Source: an uncultured Bacteroidales bacterium (lineage in GTDB: Bacteria > Bacteroidota > Bacteroidia > Bacteroidales > Bacteroidaceae). Taken from it: DNA of 34,732 nucleotides. Position numbers and translations under genes: made by a program. The first letter of the stretch is position 1. Every line of letters begins with the position of its first letter. Positions 7,133 to 15,861 of this stretch are shown in pieces. The stretch lies in the NCBI GenBank assembly GCA_902760315.1, contig CACWFV010000020.1, positions 1 through 34,732 of the forward strand, read 5' to 3'. The notes beneath the pieces are model-generated. The model was not told where the DNA came from and did not search any database. It saw nothing but the letters and a program-made list of their open reading frames with translations.

Positions 7133-9325
7133 ATGGCTAATAATTTAAGATTTCAGGTAGTAGAAGAAGCATTCAAAAAACGCGCACTCGACGTTAAGAC
7201 ACCTAAAGAACGACCATCCGAGTATTTTGGCAAGTACGTATTCAATCGCCAGAAAATGTACAAATACCTGCCAAAGGAAGTTTACGACAAGATGATTGAC
7301 GTGATGGACAATGGTGCGCGACTGGACCGTTCAATAGCCGATGCGGTAGCAGCCGGCATGAAGCAATGGGCGATGGAGATGGGAGTTACCCATTACACCC
7401 ACTGGTTTCAACCGCTGACAGAGGGTACAGCAGAAAAACACGATGCCTTCGTAGAACACGACGGGAAAGGAGGCATGATAGAAAAGTTCAGCGGCAAACT
7501 TCTGGTACAGCAGGAACCCGACGCCTCCAGTTTTCCGAACGGAGGCATCCGCAACACATTTGAGGCTCGCGGATATTCTGCCTGGGATCCCACGTCGCCC
7601 GTATTCATCATTGACGACACGCTGTGCATACCCACCATTTTCATAGCCTACACAGGCGAAGCGCTCGACTACAAGGCTCCACTGCTACGCGCCCTACATG
7701 CTGTAGGAAAGGCTGCAAAGGATGTTTGCGAGTACTTCTACGACGACGTCAGCAAAGTACAGGTCAACCTAGGCTGGGAACAGGAATATTTCCTCGTAGA
7801 CGAAGGACTCTATTCGGCACGCCCGGACTTGCTGATGACAGGACGCACGCTGATGGGTCATGAGAGTGCGAAGAACCAGCAAATGGACGACCACTATTTC
7901 GGAACCATTCCCGACCGCGTGCAGGCCTTTATGAAAGACCTGGAAATTCAGTCGCTGGAGTTGGCCATTCCCGTGAAGACCCGCCATAACGAGGTGGCCC
8001 CCAACCAGTTTGAACTGGCTCCTATCTTCGAAGAGTGCAACTTGGCCGTGGACCACAACATGCTGCTCATGTCGTTGATGAAAAAAGTGGCTCGCAAGCA
8101 CGGATTCCGCGTATTGCTCCATGAGAAGCCTTTCGATGGCATCAACGGAAGCGGAAAGCACAACAACTGGTCGCTGAGCGCCGACAACGGTGTATTGCTC
8201 CATGCTCCAGGGAAAACACCTGAAGAAAATCTACGTTTTGTCACCTTCATCGTAGAGACCTTGATGGCTGTCTATAAGCATAACGGACTGCTGAAGGCCT
8301 CCATCATGAGTGCCACCAATGCTCACCGTCTGGGTGGCAACGAGGCACCTCCCGCTATCATCTCCAGTTTCTTAGGCACGCAACTCACTGAACTGCTCAA
8401 CCACATTGAGGCTTCTGAGACTAACGAACTCTTCAACCTGAAAGGCAAGCAGGGCATGGAGATTGACATACCACAAATTCCAGACCTAATTGTTGACAAT
8501 ACCGACCGCAACCGTACAAGTCCATTTGCCTTTACAGGAAACAGGTTTGAGTTCCGTGCGCCAGGTTCAAGCGTCAACTGCGCCAGTGCCATGATAGCCC
8601 TGAACGCTGCCATGGCAGAAGCATTAACATCATTCAAAGAGCGCGTAGACGCAAAAATCAAGCAAGGAAGAGAAAAGCTACCAGCCATTCTTGAAGTACT
8701 GAAAGATGATGTCAAGACGTGTAAACCTATCCGTTTTGACGGCAACGGATACTCGGAAGAATGGGTAGCAGAGGCCGCCAAGCGTGGACTGGACGTTGAG
8801 AAGTCATGTCCCGTCATCTTCGAACACTATCTTGACGAAAGCAGTATCAAGATGTTCGAAAGCACCAAGGTAATGAACCGCAAAGAACTGGAGGCTCGCA
8901 ACGAGGTGAAATGGGAAATGTATGTAAAGACCGTACAGATAGAAGCCCGCGTGCTGGGCGACCTGGCCATGAACCACATCATACCCGTAGCAACTCACTA
9001 CCAAAGTCAGCTCATCAAGAACGTACAGGGCATGAAGGACGTTTTCTCGGAAGAACGTGCTAAGCGTCTGTCCATCCGTAACATGAAACTCATCGAAGAA
9101 ATTGCTGAACGTACGGAAAAGATAGAGCAATTAGTGGAAGACCTCACTGAAGCTCGTCGGGTAGCTAACCGCATTGTTAAAATCCACCAACGCGCCATTC
9201 AGTATCACGACACGGTCTGTCCTCACATGGAAACAATACGCAAGGAAATTGACAAATTAGAGCTCATCGTTGAGGATGGTCTATGGACACTTCCAAAATA
9301 TCGAGAACTGCTATTCATCAGATAA
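7133..9325 (+). CDS. glnN: Glutamine synthetase type III
   Basis: This enzyme makes glutamine from glutamate, ammonia and ATP. The 730-residue length fits type III (GlnN) enzymes, typical of Bacteroidetes and cyanobacteria, and not the ~450-residue type I. Recognisable parts are the type-III N-terminal region (ERPSEYFGKYVFNRQKM), the metal-binding GWEQEYF near residue 214, the ATP-loop-like GINGSGKHNNWSLS near 335-350, and EFRAPGSSVNCASAM near 480, which corresponds to the conserved Arg/Glu region. It starts 36 bases after aguB, with no TAnnTTTG box between, so cotranscription with aguB is likely. The gene is followed by a strong hairpin. The context suggests it captures ammonia from agmatine degradation, although it may also serve as the cell's general glutamine synthetase. 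Confidence 0.95.
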   Translation: MANNLRFQVVEEAFKKRALDVKTPKERPSEYFGKYVFNRQKMYKYLPKEVYDKMIDVMDNGARLDRSIADAVAAGMKQWAMEMGVTHYTHWFQPLTEGTAEKHDAFVEHDGKGGMIEKFSGKLLVQQEPDASSFPNGGIRNTFEARGYSAWDPTSPVFIIDDTLCIPTIFIAYTGEALDYKAPLLRALHAVGKAAKDVCEYFYDDVSKVQVNLGWEQEYFLVDEGLYSARPDLLMTGRTLMGHESAKNQQMDDHYFGTIPDRVQAFMKDLEIQSLELAIPVKTRHNEVAPNQFELAPIFEECNLAVDHNMLLMSLMKKVARKHGFRVLLHEKPFDGINGSGKHNNWSLSADNGVLLHAPGKTPEENLRFVTFIVETLMAVYKHNGLLKASIMSATNAHRLGGNEAPPAIISSFLGTQLTELLNHIEASETNELFNLKGKQGMEIDIPQIPDLIVDNTDRNRTSPFAFTGNRFEFRAPGSSVNCASAMIALNAAMAEALTSFKERVDAKIKQGREKLPAILEVLKDDVKTCKPIRFDGNGYSEEWVAEAAKRGLDVEKSCPVIFEHYLDESSIKMFESTKVMNRKELEARNEVKWEMYVKTVQIEARVLGDLAMNHIIPVATHYQSQLIKNVQGMKDVFSEERAKRLSIRNMKLIEEIAERTEKIEQLVEDLTEARRVANRIVKIHQRAIQYHDTVCPHMETIRKEIDKLELIVEDGLWTLPKYRELLFIR

Positions 9326-9341
9326 ACTCATGACACAACAA

Positions 9342-9380
9342 GATAATCGGCAATGCATTTCAACTGCATTGCCGATTATC
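9342..9380. terminator. Bidirectional hairpin terminator between glnN and xylB
   Basis: A perfect 16-bp inverted repeat (left arm 9342-9357, GATAATCGGCAATGCA; right arm 9365-9380) encloses a 7-base loop. It lies 16 bases past the glnN stop and 21 bases past the xylB stop of the opposite strand. No long U-tract follows on either side, so it is a strong stem but not a textbook intrinsic terminator. The position between convergent genes supports a shared termination role. Confidence 0.75.
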
Positions 9381-9401
9381 ATGTATCCGACAAAAGGGGC
9401 G

Positions 9402-10892
9402 TTACTTCTTTTCTTTTAATATCTCCTTCCAACGAGCATAGGCGGCCTGATATTCTGCACGGTGAGCAGCATCAGGCTCTATCACCTGCAACTTGTCGAG
9501 TGTAGCAAAGGCCTCACTATTGTCTTTGTAGATGCCGGCACCAATACCAGCACCCTTCGCAGCTCCCACAGAGCCATCGGTGTCGTAGAGTTCAATAGTA
9601 GCGCCACTGACGCCTGCCAACGTATTACGGAACAACGGAGAAAGGAACATATTTGCCTTACCTGCATGGATTTTCTTGATATCCATACCCATCTCTTGCA
9701 TAATCTCCATGCCGTAGCAGAAAGAGAAGACGATACCTTCTTGGGCAGCACGAACGAGATGAGCTTTATGATGCTTATTGAAGTTCAAGCCATTTACCGA
9801 GCAGCCAATCTCTCTATTCTGAAGCACACGCTCTGCACCATTGCCAAAAGGAATAATGGTGACGCCCTCGCTTCCAATAGGCACGCTTTCAGCAAGGTCG
9901 TTCATGTCAGCATAGCTGACATCGGGCGTAATGTTCCTATGCACCCACGCATTAAGAATACCAGTACCATTGATGCACAGCAAAACTCCCAGTCGGGTTT
10001 GTTCAGCCGTATGATTAACGTGGGCAAATGTGTTGACACGGCTTTTGGGGTCGTAGTTTACATCACCCAGCACACCGTAGACCACGCCGCTGGTGCCCGC
10101 CGTAGCAGCTATCTCACCAGGGTTGAGCACATTCAGGGAAAGCGCATTGTTGGGCTGGTCGCCACCACGATAGGTAATGGGGGTACCCGCCTTCAGTCCT
10201 AACTCGGCAGCAGCCTCTGCAGAGACTTCACTTTGCAAGCTAAAAGTAGGAACTATATCGCTTATCAGAGAGTTGTCAAAACCATAATACTTCATCAGGA
10301 AGTCAGCCACACGATTGTTCTTAAAATCCCAGAACATACCTTCTGACAAACCGCTAACAGTCGTGTTGGCTACACCCGACAACCTCATAGCGATATAGTC
10401 ACCGGGAAGCATAATCTTATAAATCTTTTCATAAGTATCGGGTTCGTTCTCCTTCACCCAAGCTAACTTAGCGGCAGTAAAGTTGCCAGGGGAATTGAGC
10501 AGATGCTTCAGGCACAGGTCAGCACCTAAATCCTGAAAAGCCTTCTCACCATAAGGCACAGCACGCGAGTCGCACCAGATAATAGCCGGACGAAGCGCCT
10601 GAAGATTCTTGTCGACACATACGAGACCATGCATCTGATAGGAAATACCAATAGCCTTCACTTCCTCGGCAGCAGCCCCAGCCTCAGCCATGATTTTCTT
10701 CAAGGCCAGCTTAGCATTGTCCCACCACATCTGGGGATCCTGTTCAGCCCAGCCCACTTTGACGGCTGTAATCGGAGCCTCTTTTTCCGGATAGAATGCC
10801 GTAGCTACACATTTTCCACTGTCAGCATTCACGAGCGATGCCTTGACAGACGAACTGCCAACATCGAAACCTAATAAATATCTATTTGCCAT
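9402..10892 (-). CDS. xylB: Xylulokinase (FGGY carbohydrate kinase)
   Basis: This kinase phosphorylates D-xylulose to xylulose 5-phosphate, feeding the pentose phosphate pathway. The 496-residue product is full length for the family. It shows the N-terminal phosphate loop GFDVGSSSVKA (residues 8-18), GISYQMHGLV (82-91), whose QMHG is characteristic of xylulokinases, RPAIIWCDSRA (101-111), the catalytic-base segment RGGDQPNNA with Asp244, and a glycine-rich C-terminal ATP site (DGSVGAAKGAGIGAG). xylA is often a neighbour but is not present here, so the gene stands alone, divergent from the exopolysaccharide locus and convergent with glnN. The FGGY family is certain; substrate preference is inferred from the overall resemblance. 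Confidence 0.9.
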   Translation of the reverse strand: MANRYLLGFDVGSSSVKASLVNADSGKCVATAFYPEKEAPITAVKVGWAEQDPQMWWDNAKLALKKIMAEAGAAAEEVKAIGISYQMHGLVCVDKNLQALRPAIIWCDSRAVPYGEKAFQDLGADLCLKHLLNSPGNFTAAKLAWVKENEPDTYEKIYKIMLPGDYIAMRLSGVANTTVSGLSEGMFWDFKNNRVADFLMKYYGFDNSLISDIVPTFSLQSEVSAEAAAELGLKAGTPITYRGGDQPNNALSLNVLNPGEIAATAGTSGVVYGVLGDVNYDPKSRVNTFAHVNHTAEQTRLGVLLCINGTGILNAWVHRNITPDVSYADMNDLAESVPIGSEGVTIIPFGNGAERVLQNREIGCSVNGLNFNKHHKAHLVRAAQEGIVFSFCYGMEIMQEMGMDIKKIHAGKANMFLSPLFRNTLAGVSGATIELYDTDGSVGAAKGAGIGAGIYKDNSEAFATLDKLQVIEPDAAHRAEYQAAYARWKEILKEKK

Positions 10893-11012
10893 AGTTGATA
10901 ATAATTAAATATGTGTTATAATCTTTTGAAATGCGCTTTCGCACTACAAAATTCTGCAAATAATCTTTAAAAACCAATTTTTTTACAGATTTTCAAGTTT
11001 TTTTTATTATTA

Positions 11013-11046
11013 TTTGACTACAATTAAAATAATTTTTATACCTTTG
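11013..11046 (+). promoter_or_regulatory. Promoter of the exopolysaccharide operon
   Basis: TTTG at 11013-11016 and TACCTTTG at 11039-11046 match the Bacteroidetes -33 (TTTG) and -7 (TAnnTTTG) boxes with 22 bases between them. The first gene starts at 11088, leaving a leader of about 35 bases. The 195-bp divergent gap to xylB is very A+T-rich and holds no other feature I can support. Confidence 0.65.
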
Positions 11047-11087
11047 CAAAATAGATAAACAACAATTAGCTAAGGTCTGTTTGATTT

Positions 11088-11456
11088 ATGAAAAAGAAAA
11101 TATTGATACTTGATGACAAAGAGACTATCGCAAAGGTACTCTCTATTTACCTTATGAGTGACTATGATGTTCAGTGGTTGCCAGATGGCTTACAAGGTGT
11201 AAAATGGCTACAAGCCGGCAATACTCCAGACCTCATTATTTCTGACATCCGCATGCCCGGCATGCGTGGTGATGACTTCCTGAAATGGATTAAGCAGAAC
11301 GAACTGTTCCGTCACATACCTGTCATCATGCTGTCCAGCGAAGACTCAACCAGTGAACGTATCCGACTCTTGGAGATTGGTGCCGTAGACTACATCGTCA
11401 AGCCCTTCAATCCAATGGAGTTAAAGATTAGAGTAAAGAAAATTCTTCCCAATTAA
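11088..11456 (+). CDS. Stand-alone response regulator receiver (CheY-like)
   Basis: The 122-residue product is a single receiver domain with no output domain. All phosphorylation residues are present: the acidic pair Asp9/Asp10 in LILDDKE, phospho-acceptor Asp53 in IISDIRMPG, Ser83/Ser84 in MLSSED and Lys105 in YIVKPFNP. No histidine kinase is encoded in the window, so its partner is elsewhere. It is the first gene of the exopolysaccharide locus, 25 bases ahead of a sugar transferase whose own N-terminus looks like a degenerate receiver. Control by protein contact with that enzyme or with the co-polymerase is therefore more likely than DNA binding. The receiver call is firm; the role is inference. 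Confidence 0.92.
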   Translation: MKKKILILDDKETIAKVLSIYLMSDYDVQWLPDGLQGVKWLQAGNTPDLIISDIRMPGMRGDDFLKWIKQNELFRHIPVIMLSSEDSTSERIRLLEIGAVDYIVKPFNPMELKIRVKKILPN

Positions 11457-11481
11457 TAGTATATTCATTTTCCATTAAGAC

Positions 11482-12687
11482 ATGATAGGTGTTGTATATT
11501 TAGGAAATAATATTAAGACACAAGAACGTCTGAAATATATACCTGGACAGTTGGTTAGAATGGCCAATGCCTATAAAGAAGCTGCCCAGATATGCACTCC
11601 CCACGTCTCCAACGAGCACTTTTTGGTGTTCTTTGAGCGCAATGTCCGCAACGAAGACATTACTGCAATCACCTATCTGCGTAAAAAATGCCCCAATGTG
11701 TACATCGTTCTCATGACAGACACGATGACCGATGAAGAAAGAAGCATTTATATAAAATGTGGCATCAACGACACTATTCATCAGGAGGCTTCTGTTACAG
11801 AACTAAACAAAAAAATTCAATTCATTGCTGAACGCGAAAGTGTACTCTTTTCCAACGAAGCCCCTTGGCGTGGCATGCTGAAATTCAAGATTCCCATTTG
11901 GAAACGGCTCTTCGATATTGTTGTCGCCACATTTGCTATCATCATTCTTTCTCCCATATTCATACTGACGGCCATAGCCATCAAGTTGGAGAGCAAAGGT
12001 CCCGTGCTGTTTAAGTCGAAACGTGTAGGTACCAACTACACCATTTTCGATTTTCTTAAATTCCGTAGCATGTATGTAGACGCAGAAAGCAGACTGAAAG
12101 AACTGAGCAAAGACCACAACCAGTATAAAGACCAAGAAGGCCACGACGCTAAGTCGGCAACCATTACAGCGCCATTAGGCGATCAAGCTGAAATGGCCAT
12201 GATGGATATGGGCATGGAATCGGAAATGATGATTAGCGATGAGGAAATCATGCTAGTAGGCGACGATTTCGTGGTGGCAGAAAGCGATTTCAACAAGCAG
12301 AAAGAAGAGGAAATCAATAATGCTTTCGTCAAAATTGAGGACGATCCCCGTATCACCAAGGTTGGTAAGTTCATCCGTAAATTCAGCATAGACGAATTAC
12401 CACAACTGTTTAACATTCTGAAGGGCGACATGTCAATCGTCGGTAACCGTCCATTACCGCTCTATGAGGCCGAAAAGCTGACGGCAGATTCCAGCATAGA
12501 CCGTTTTATGGCTCCTGCCGGACTAACAGGCCTATGGCAAGTGGAGGAGCGTGGCCGTGGCGGTACGATGTCGGCAGAAGAACGTAAACAGTTGGATATC
12601 ACCTATGGCCAGACATATAATTTCTTGCTGGACATGAAGATAATCCTCAGGACTTTCAAAGCTTTCAAGCAAAAAGGAAATGTTTAA
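11482..12687 (+). CDS. Phosphoglycosyl transferase (bacterial sugar transferase) with an N-terminal pseudo-receiver domain
   Basis: This enzyme should start the exopolysaccharide repeat unit by moving a sugar phosphate from a nucleotide sugar to undecaprenyl phosphate at the inner membrane. Of 401 residues, about 1-118 have receiver-like alternation (strands at VVYLG, FLVFF and VYIVLM), but no phospho-acceptor Asp (FFERN) and no conserved Lys (TIHQEAS). One hydrophobic segment follows (about 144-166, FDIVVATFAIIILSP), matching the reentrant helix of monotopic PglC-type enzymes. The catalytic core has FKSKRVG, FLKFRSM (192-197), the Asp-Glu dyad in FSIDELPQ (304-305), MSIVGNRPLP and GLTGLWQV. 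Between FRSM and DDPRITKVGKFIRK lies an acidic, Met-rich insert at about 205-285, far longer than the usual few tens of residues. The transferase call is confident; the pseudo-receiver is an inference from pattern. Confidence 0.88.
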   Translation: MIGVVYLGNNIKTQERLKYIPGQLVRMANAYKEAAQICTPHVSNEHFLVFFERNVRNEDITAITYLRKKCPNVYIVLMTDTMTDEERSIYIKCGINDTIHQEASVTELNKKIQFIAERESVLFSNEAPWRGMLKFKIPIWKRLFDIVVATFAIIILSPIFILTAIAIKLESKGPVLFKSKRVGTNYTIFDFLKFRSMYVDAESRLKELSKDHNQYKDQEGHDAKSATITAPLGDQAEMAMMDMGMESEMMISDEEIMLVGDDFVVAESDFNKQKEEEINNAFVKIEDDPRITKVGKFIRKFSIDELPQLFNILKGDMSIVGNRPLPLYEAEKLTADSSIDRFMAPAGLTGLWQVEERGRGGTMSAEERKQLDITYGQTYNFLLDMKIILRTFKAFKQKGNV

Positions 12688-12704
12688 CATGTTGATTACT
12701 GCCT

Positions 12705-13652
12705 ATGAACGTAGTGAGACATCTTTTTCTTTTGACGTTGTTTACTGCAGTGACCACATCAGGTCATGCACAATACAATAATAGTGGTATAAGCGCTGGT
12801 TTTTTCGATTCCAGCGAAAATTCAACCATCAATTTCTCGACATTCCATCTGCCGCCATTAGCAGTACTGTACGAGAATGCGAAACAGAACCCTACCATAT
12901 TGTCCCTCAACAAGGCACAGGAGATTGCCCAAGCAGAAGTGGCTAAACAAAAGCGTCACATCTTCTCCTATGTTCACGGGCACGCCAGCTACAGTTATGG
13001 TAAAACTGACATGTGGGGCAACAACAGCACAACTCAAAGCTACACGACGATATATCAGTTTCAGGGCAGCGAACAAAGCTATTGGAACATTGGTGTCAAT
13101 CTAAGTGTACCCTTGGAGGACATTCTTGACCTTACCGCTTCCGTCAAGCGCAAGAGGTTAGAGGTCGACAAGGCACGCATTGAGAAAGATATCGCTTTTG
13201 ATGAACTCAAGAAGAACATCGCCTCGCTGTACATCAAGATTACCAATAACCTTGTAACCCTGAAAACCGTCAGTGAGGGTGCCGCTATTTATCAAGGTGC
13301 TGGTGCCCTAAACCAAGAGGACTTCCACCAGGGCAACATGACTATCGAGGACTTTGCATACACCAAGCTCCATGAAGTAGACGTGGTTAAACAATATCAA
13401 CTTCTACAGACAGAAATCACGACAGACATCATTACTTTGGAACTGTTGTCCCACACGCCCATCTTGACCAACACCACGACCGACATCACCCTTGATGAAG
13501 AGCTCATGTCTGAGAAAGACATTCGTAAGCAAAATCGTGAAGTTGCCAAGAACATCAAGAAAGCAGCAGCTGAAGAAGAAAAGAAATATAAAAAACTGGA
13601 GAGAGCCGAAAAGAAAGCTCTCCGCAAGGCTGCACGCAGTCAAAAGAAATAA
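12705..13652 (+). CDS. TolC-like outer membrane protein, half length (exopolysaccharide export)
   Basis: The 315-residue product has a signal peptide (MNVVRHLFLLTLFTAVTTSG, likely cut after GHA at residue 22), then a TolC/outer-membrane-efflux type region: paired helices beginning PPLAVLYENAKQNP and ILSLNKAQEIAQAEVAKQKR, a strand-rich segment with aromatic residues (about 82-140, ending WNIGVNLSVPLEDI) and another long helical pair to about 250. Full TolC proteins are about 430-490 residues and carry two such repeats; this has one. The last 40 residues are Lys/Glu/Ala-rich. It sits between the sugar transferase and the co-polymerase, where a Wza-type export protein is expected, so it probably forms the outer-membrane exit, perhaps as a higher-order oligomer. 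No frameshift is seen. Confidence 0.75.
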   Translation: MNVVRHLFLLTLFTAVTTSGHAQYNNSGISAGFFDSSENSTINFSTFHLPPLAVLYENAKQNPTILSLNKAQEIAQAEVAKQKRHIFSYVHGHASYSYGKTDMWGNNSTTQSYTTIYQFQGSEQSYWNIGVNLSVPLEDILDLTASVKRKRLEVDKARIEKDIAFDELKKNIASLYIKITNNLVTLKTVSEGAAIYQGAGALNQEDFHQGNMTIEDFAYTKLHEVDVVKQYQLLQTEITTDIITLELLSHTPILTNTTTDITLDEELMSEKDIRKQNREVAKNIKKAAAEEEKKYKKLERAEKKALRKAARSQKK

Positions 13653-13680
13653 TAAAAAGAACCAATAACGCATATTCATT

Positions 13681-15861
13681 ATGGATTTGTTTAGATATTT
13701 CGTTCGTTTCCTATACAAGATAAGGTGGTATTTAGTCATCCTGCCGATGATAGCCCTCATCATTGCGTGGTTTTCTACCCGCAACATGGAACGTATCTAC
13801 GATACCAACACCACGATTTATACCGGAATGATTACCGGCTACAACATTGAAGGCGGAACTGGTGCTGCCGGCGGCAATTCGCAGACAAACATCACCAACT
13901 TGATGCTGATTATCACCACGGACAACACTATTCACGAAGTAGCACTGCGTTTGTTTGCCCGTTGCATGATGTATGGCAACCCGAACAAAGACAACAACTA
14001 CATCTCTGCCGAACATTTCCGCCAGCTGAACGCCACGGTTCCGGCTGATGTCAAGGCACTCATCAACCACAATAACGAGTCGGCAACCTACGCGAATCTG
14101 AAAGCCTATGAGAAACCCTCACAGGACAACTTCCTCTTCGGCTTGCTGAACTACCATCCTTATTTCGGCATGGACAATATAACAAGCCGACTGAAGGTAT
14201 TGCAGCTCGATAGGAGTGACATCATCGACATAGGATATTCCGCCAATGACGCAGGCATAGCCTATAACACGTTGGACATTCTGAACGAAGTCTTTGCACG
14301 CCAATATCAGCAGTTGCGCTATGGTGAGACCAGCAATGTCATCAAGTTCTTCGAGAAGGAAGTTGCCCGCCTGTACCGCATATTGACCAATGCCGAAGAC
14401 GACCTCATTCGCTATAATGTCTCCAAGCGCATCATCAACTATACAGAACAGACCAAACAGGTGGCCTCTCTGGAAGCACAGCAGCAGAATTTCCGCAACG
14501 ACCAGTTGATGAACTACACCACGGCCAAAGCCCTTCTTGACTATTTGGAGCGTCAATTAGGCAACCGTGCTCAGGTTATCCGTTCAAATCAGGAATTCAC
14601 CAGACAGGTGCGTGACATTTCCCGAATCCAGTCCCGCATTTCAAACCTTCGTCTGATGAGTAGTGAGGGCGGCGCTAATAACGAGTCCCAGGAAGAACTC
14701 GCTAAAGCCCAACGTGACCTTCAGCGCGCTACAGGGCGAGTCAATCAGTTGACCAAGGACATTGAAGCTTCCACCTTCAGTACCGAGACTGGCGTCAAGG
14801 CCCAGGACATGCTGGGACGCTGGTTGGAGCAGCTACTGCTGTTGGAGAAAACCAAGGCTGAGATGACGGCAACAGACATTATGAAGAACGATCTTGACAG
14901 GCAATACTTGTTCTATGCGCCTATTGGTGCCACTCTGGACCGCAAGGCACGTCACATCGGTTTCATTGAAGGCAACTACATGGAAATGCTGCGAGCCCTC
15001 AACACTGCACGCATGCGTCAACGTAACCTCCAAATGTCAACAGCTACGTTGCGTGTGCTCAATCCGCCCATGTTCCCACTCAATGCCCAGCCTACCAACC
15101 GTCTGATGGTACTATTGGGAGCATTCCTCCTCACGTTCGTATTGACTACGCTCTACTTCCTGGTTATCGAAATGCTCGACCGCACCCTGCGTGACCGTAT
15201 GCGTTCCGAACGCATCACAAAGGTGCCCGTCATGGGCTGTTTCCCCAAGGAAAGTAATCTGCGCTACCGCCGTTTCAACAAGACCATTGCCGACATGTCC
15301 TTGAAGCAACTGAGCAAGGCCTTACTGCCTAATTTCAAGGAAGGCCAGCAGAATGTGCTCAACCTCATTTCTACAGACTCCGGCAACGGCAAGAGTTATC
15401 TTGCACAAGAGTTAGAGAACTATTGGATATCCATTGGCCTACAAGTGCGTCGTCTGACCTACGACGAGGATTTCTTGTCTGAAGATAGCAGATTCATTCT
15501 GGCCAAGGATATCAAGGATCTCTGTCCAGACATCCTCCCTGAGGAGATAGCCATCATCGAGTATCCCAACCTGGACGATTACTCCATCTCGCCAGCCTTG
15601 CTGAATATGGGTACCATCAATCTCATGGTGACCCGCGCCAATCGCACCTGGAAAGATGTTGACCAGAAAGCACTCAATGAGGTGATGGCCATGTTAGACG
15701 ATGAGCACAAGAAGACGCTCTACATGTACCTTACAGAGGCCAGCCGCTATGCTGTCGAGGAATTCGTAGGCCAGTTGCCTCCTTACACGAAGTTCAACAA
15801 CTTCGTCTATCGTATGTCACAATTAGGATTGACAGCTACCGAAAACGAACACGCGCTGTAA
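13681..15861 (+). CDS. Polysaccharide co-polymerase (Wzz/Wzc-like) with a degenerate BY-kinase domain
   Basis: The 726-residue inner-membrane protein controls polymer length and export in Wzy-dependent systems. It has TM1 at about 17-31, a large periplasmic region with coiled-coil stretches (about 220-460), a Pro-rich NPPMFPLNAQP segment (461-471) and TM2 at about 474-497, the typical PCP-2 layout. The cytoplasmic C-terminus resembles a tyrosine autokinase but is degraded: the P-loop survives as STDSGNGKS (564-572), the Walker A' and B positions read RRLTYDEDF and AIIEYPNL without the usual Asp pattern, and no C-terminal Tyr cluster is present. It may bind nucleotide without phosphorylating itself. 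It starts 28 bases after the TolC-like gene; its stop shares one base with the next start (TAATG). No cognate phosphatase is nearby. Confidence 0.85.
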   Translation: MDLFRYFVRFLYKIRWYLVILPMIALIIAWFSTRNMERIYDTNTTIYTGMITGYNIEGGTGAAGGNSQTNITNLMLIITTDNTIHEVALRLFARCMMYGNPNKDNNYISAEHFRQLNATVPADVKALINHNNESATYANLKAYEKPSQDNFLFGLLNYHPYFGMDNITSRLKVLQLDRSDIIDIGYSANDAGIAYNTLDILNEVFARQYQQLRYGETSNVIKFFEKEVARLYRILTNAEDDLIRYNVSKRIINYTEQTKQVASLEAQQQNFRNDQLMNYTTAKALLDYLERQLGNRAQVIRSNQEFTRQVRDISRIQSRISNLRLMSSEGGANNESQEELAKAQRDLQRATGRVNQLTKDIEASTFSTETGVKAQDMLGRWLEQLLLLEKTKAEMTATDIMKNDLDRQYLFYAPIGATLDRKARHIGFIEGNYMEMLRALNTARMRQRNLQMSTATLRVLNPPMFPLNAQPTNRLMVLLGAFLLTFVLTTLYFLVIEMLDRTLRDRMRSERITKVPVMGCFPKESNLRYRRFNKTIADMSLKQLSKALLPNFKEGQQNVLNLISTDSGNGKSYLAQELENYWISIGLQVRRLTYDEDFLSEDSRFILAKDIKDLCPDILPEEIAIIEYPNLDDYSISPALLNMGTINLMVTRANRTWKDVDQKALNEVMAMLDDEHKKTLYMYLTEASRYAVEEFVGQLPPYTKFNNFVYRMSQLGLTATENEHAL

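Noticed and set aside
9462-10202. A 246-codon plus-strand frame antisense to xylB
   Set aside because: Shadow of a clearly recognisable xylulokinase; no promoter or family match.
12705-13652. A frameshifted, truncated full-length TolC
   Set aside because: The tail is a coherent Lys/Glu/Ala-rich extension, and no second TolC repeat is found in another frame before the next gene at 13681.
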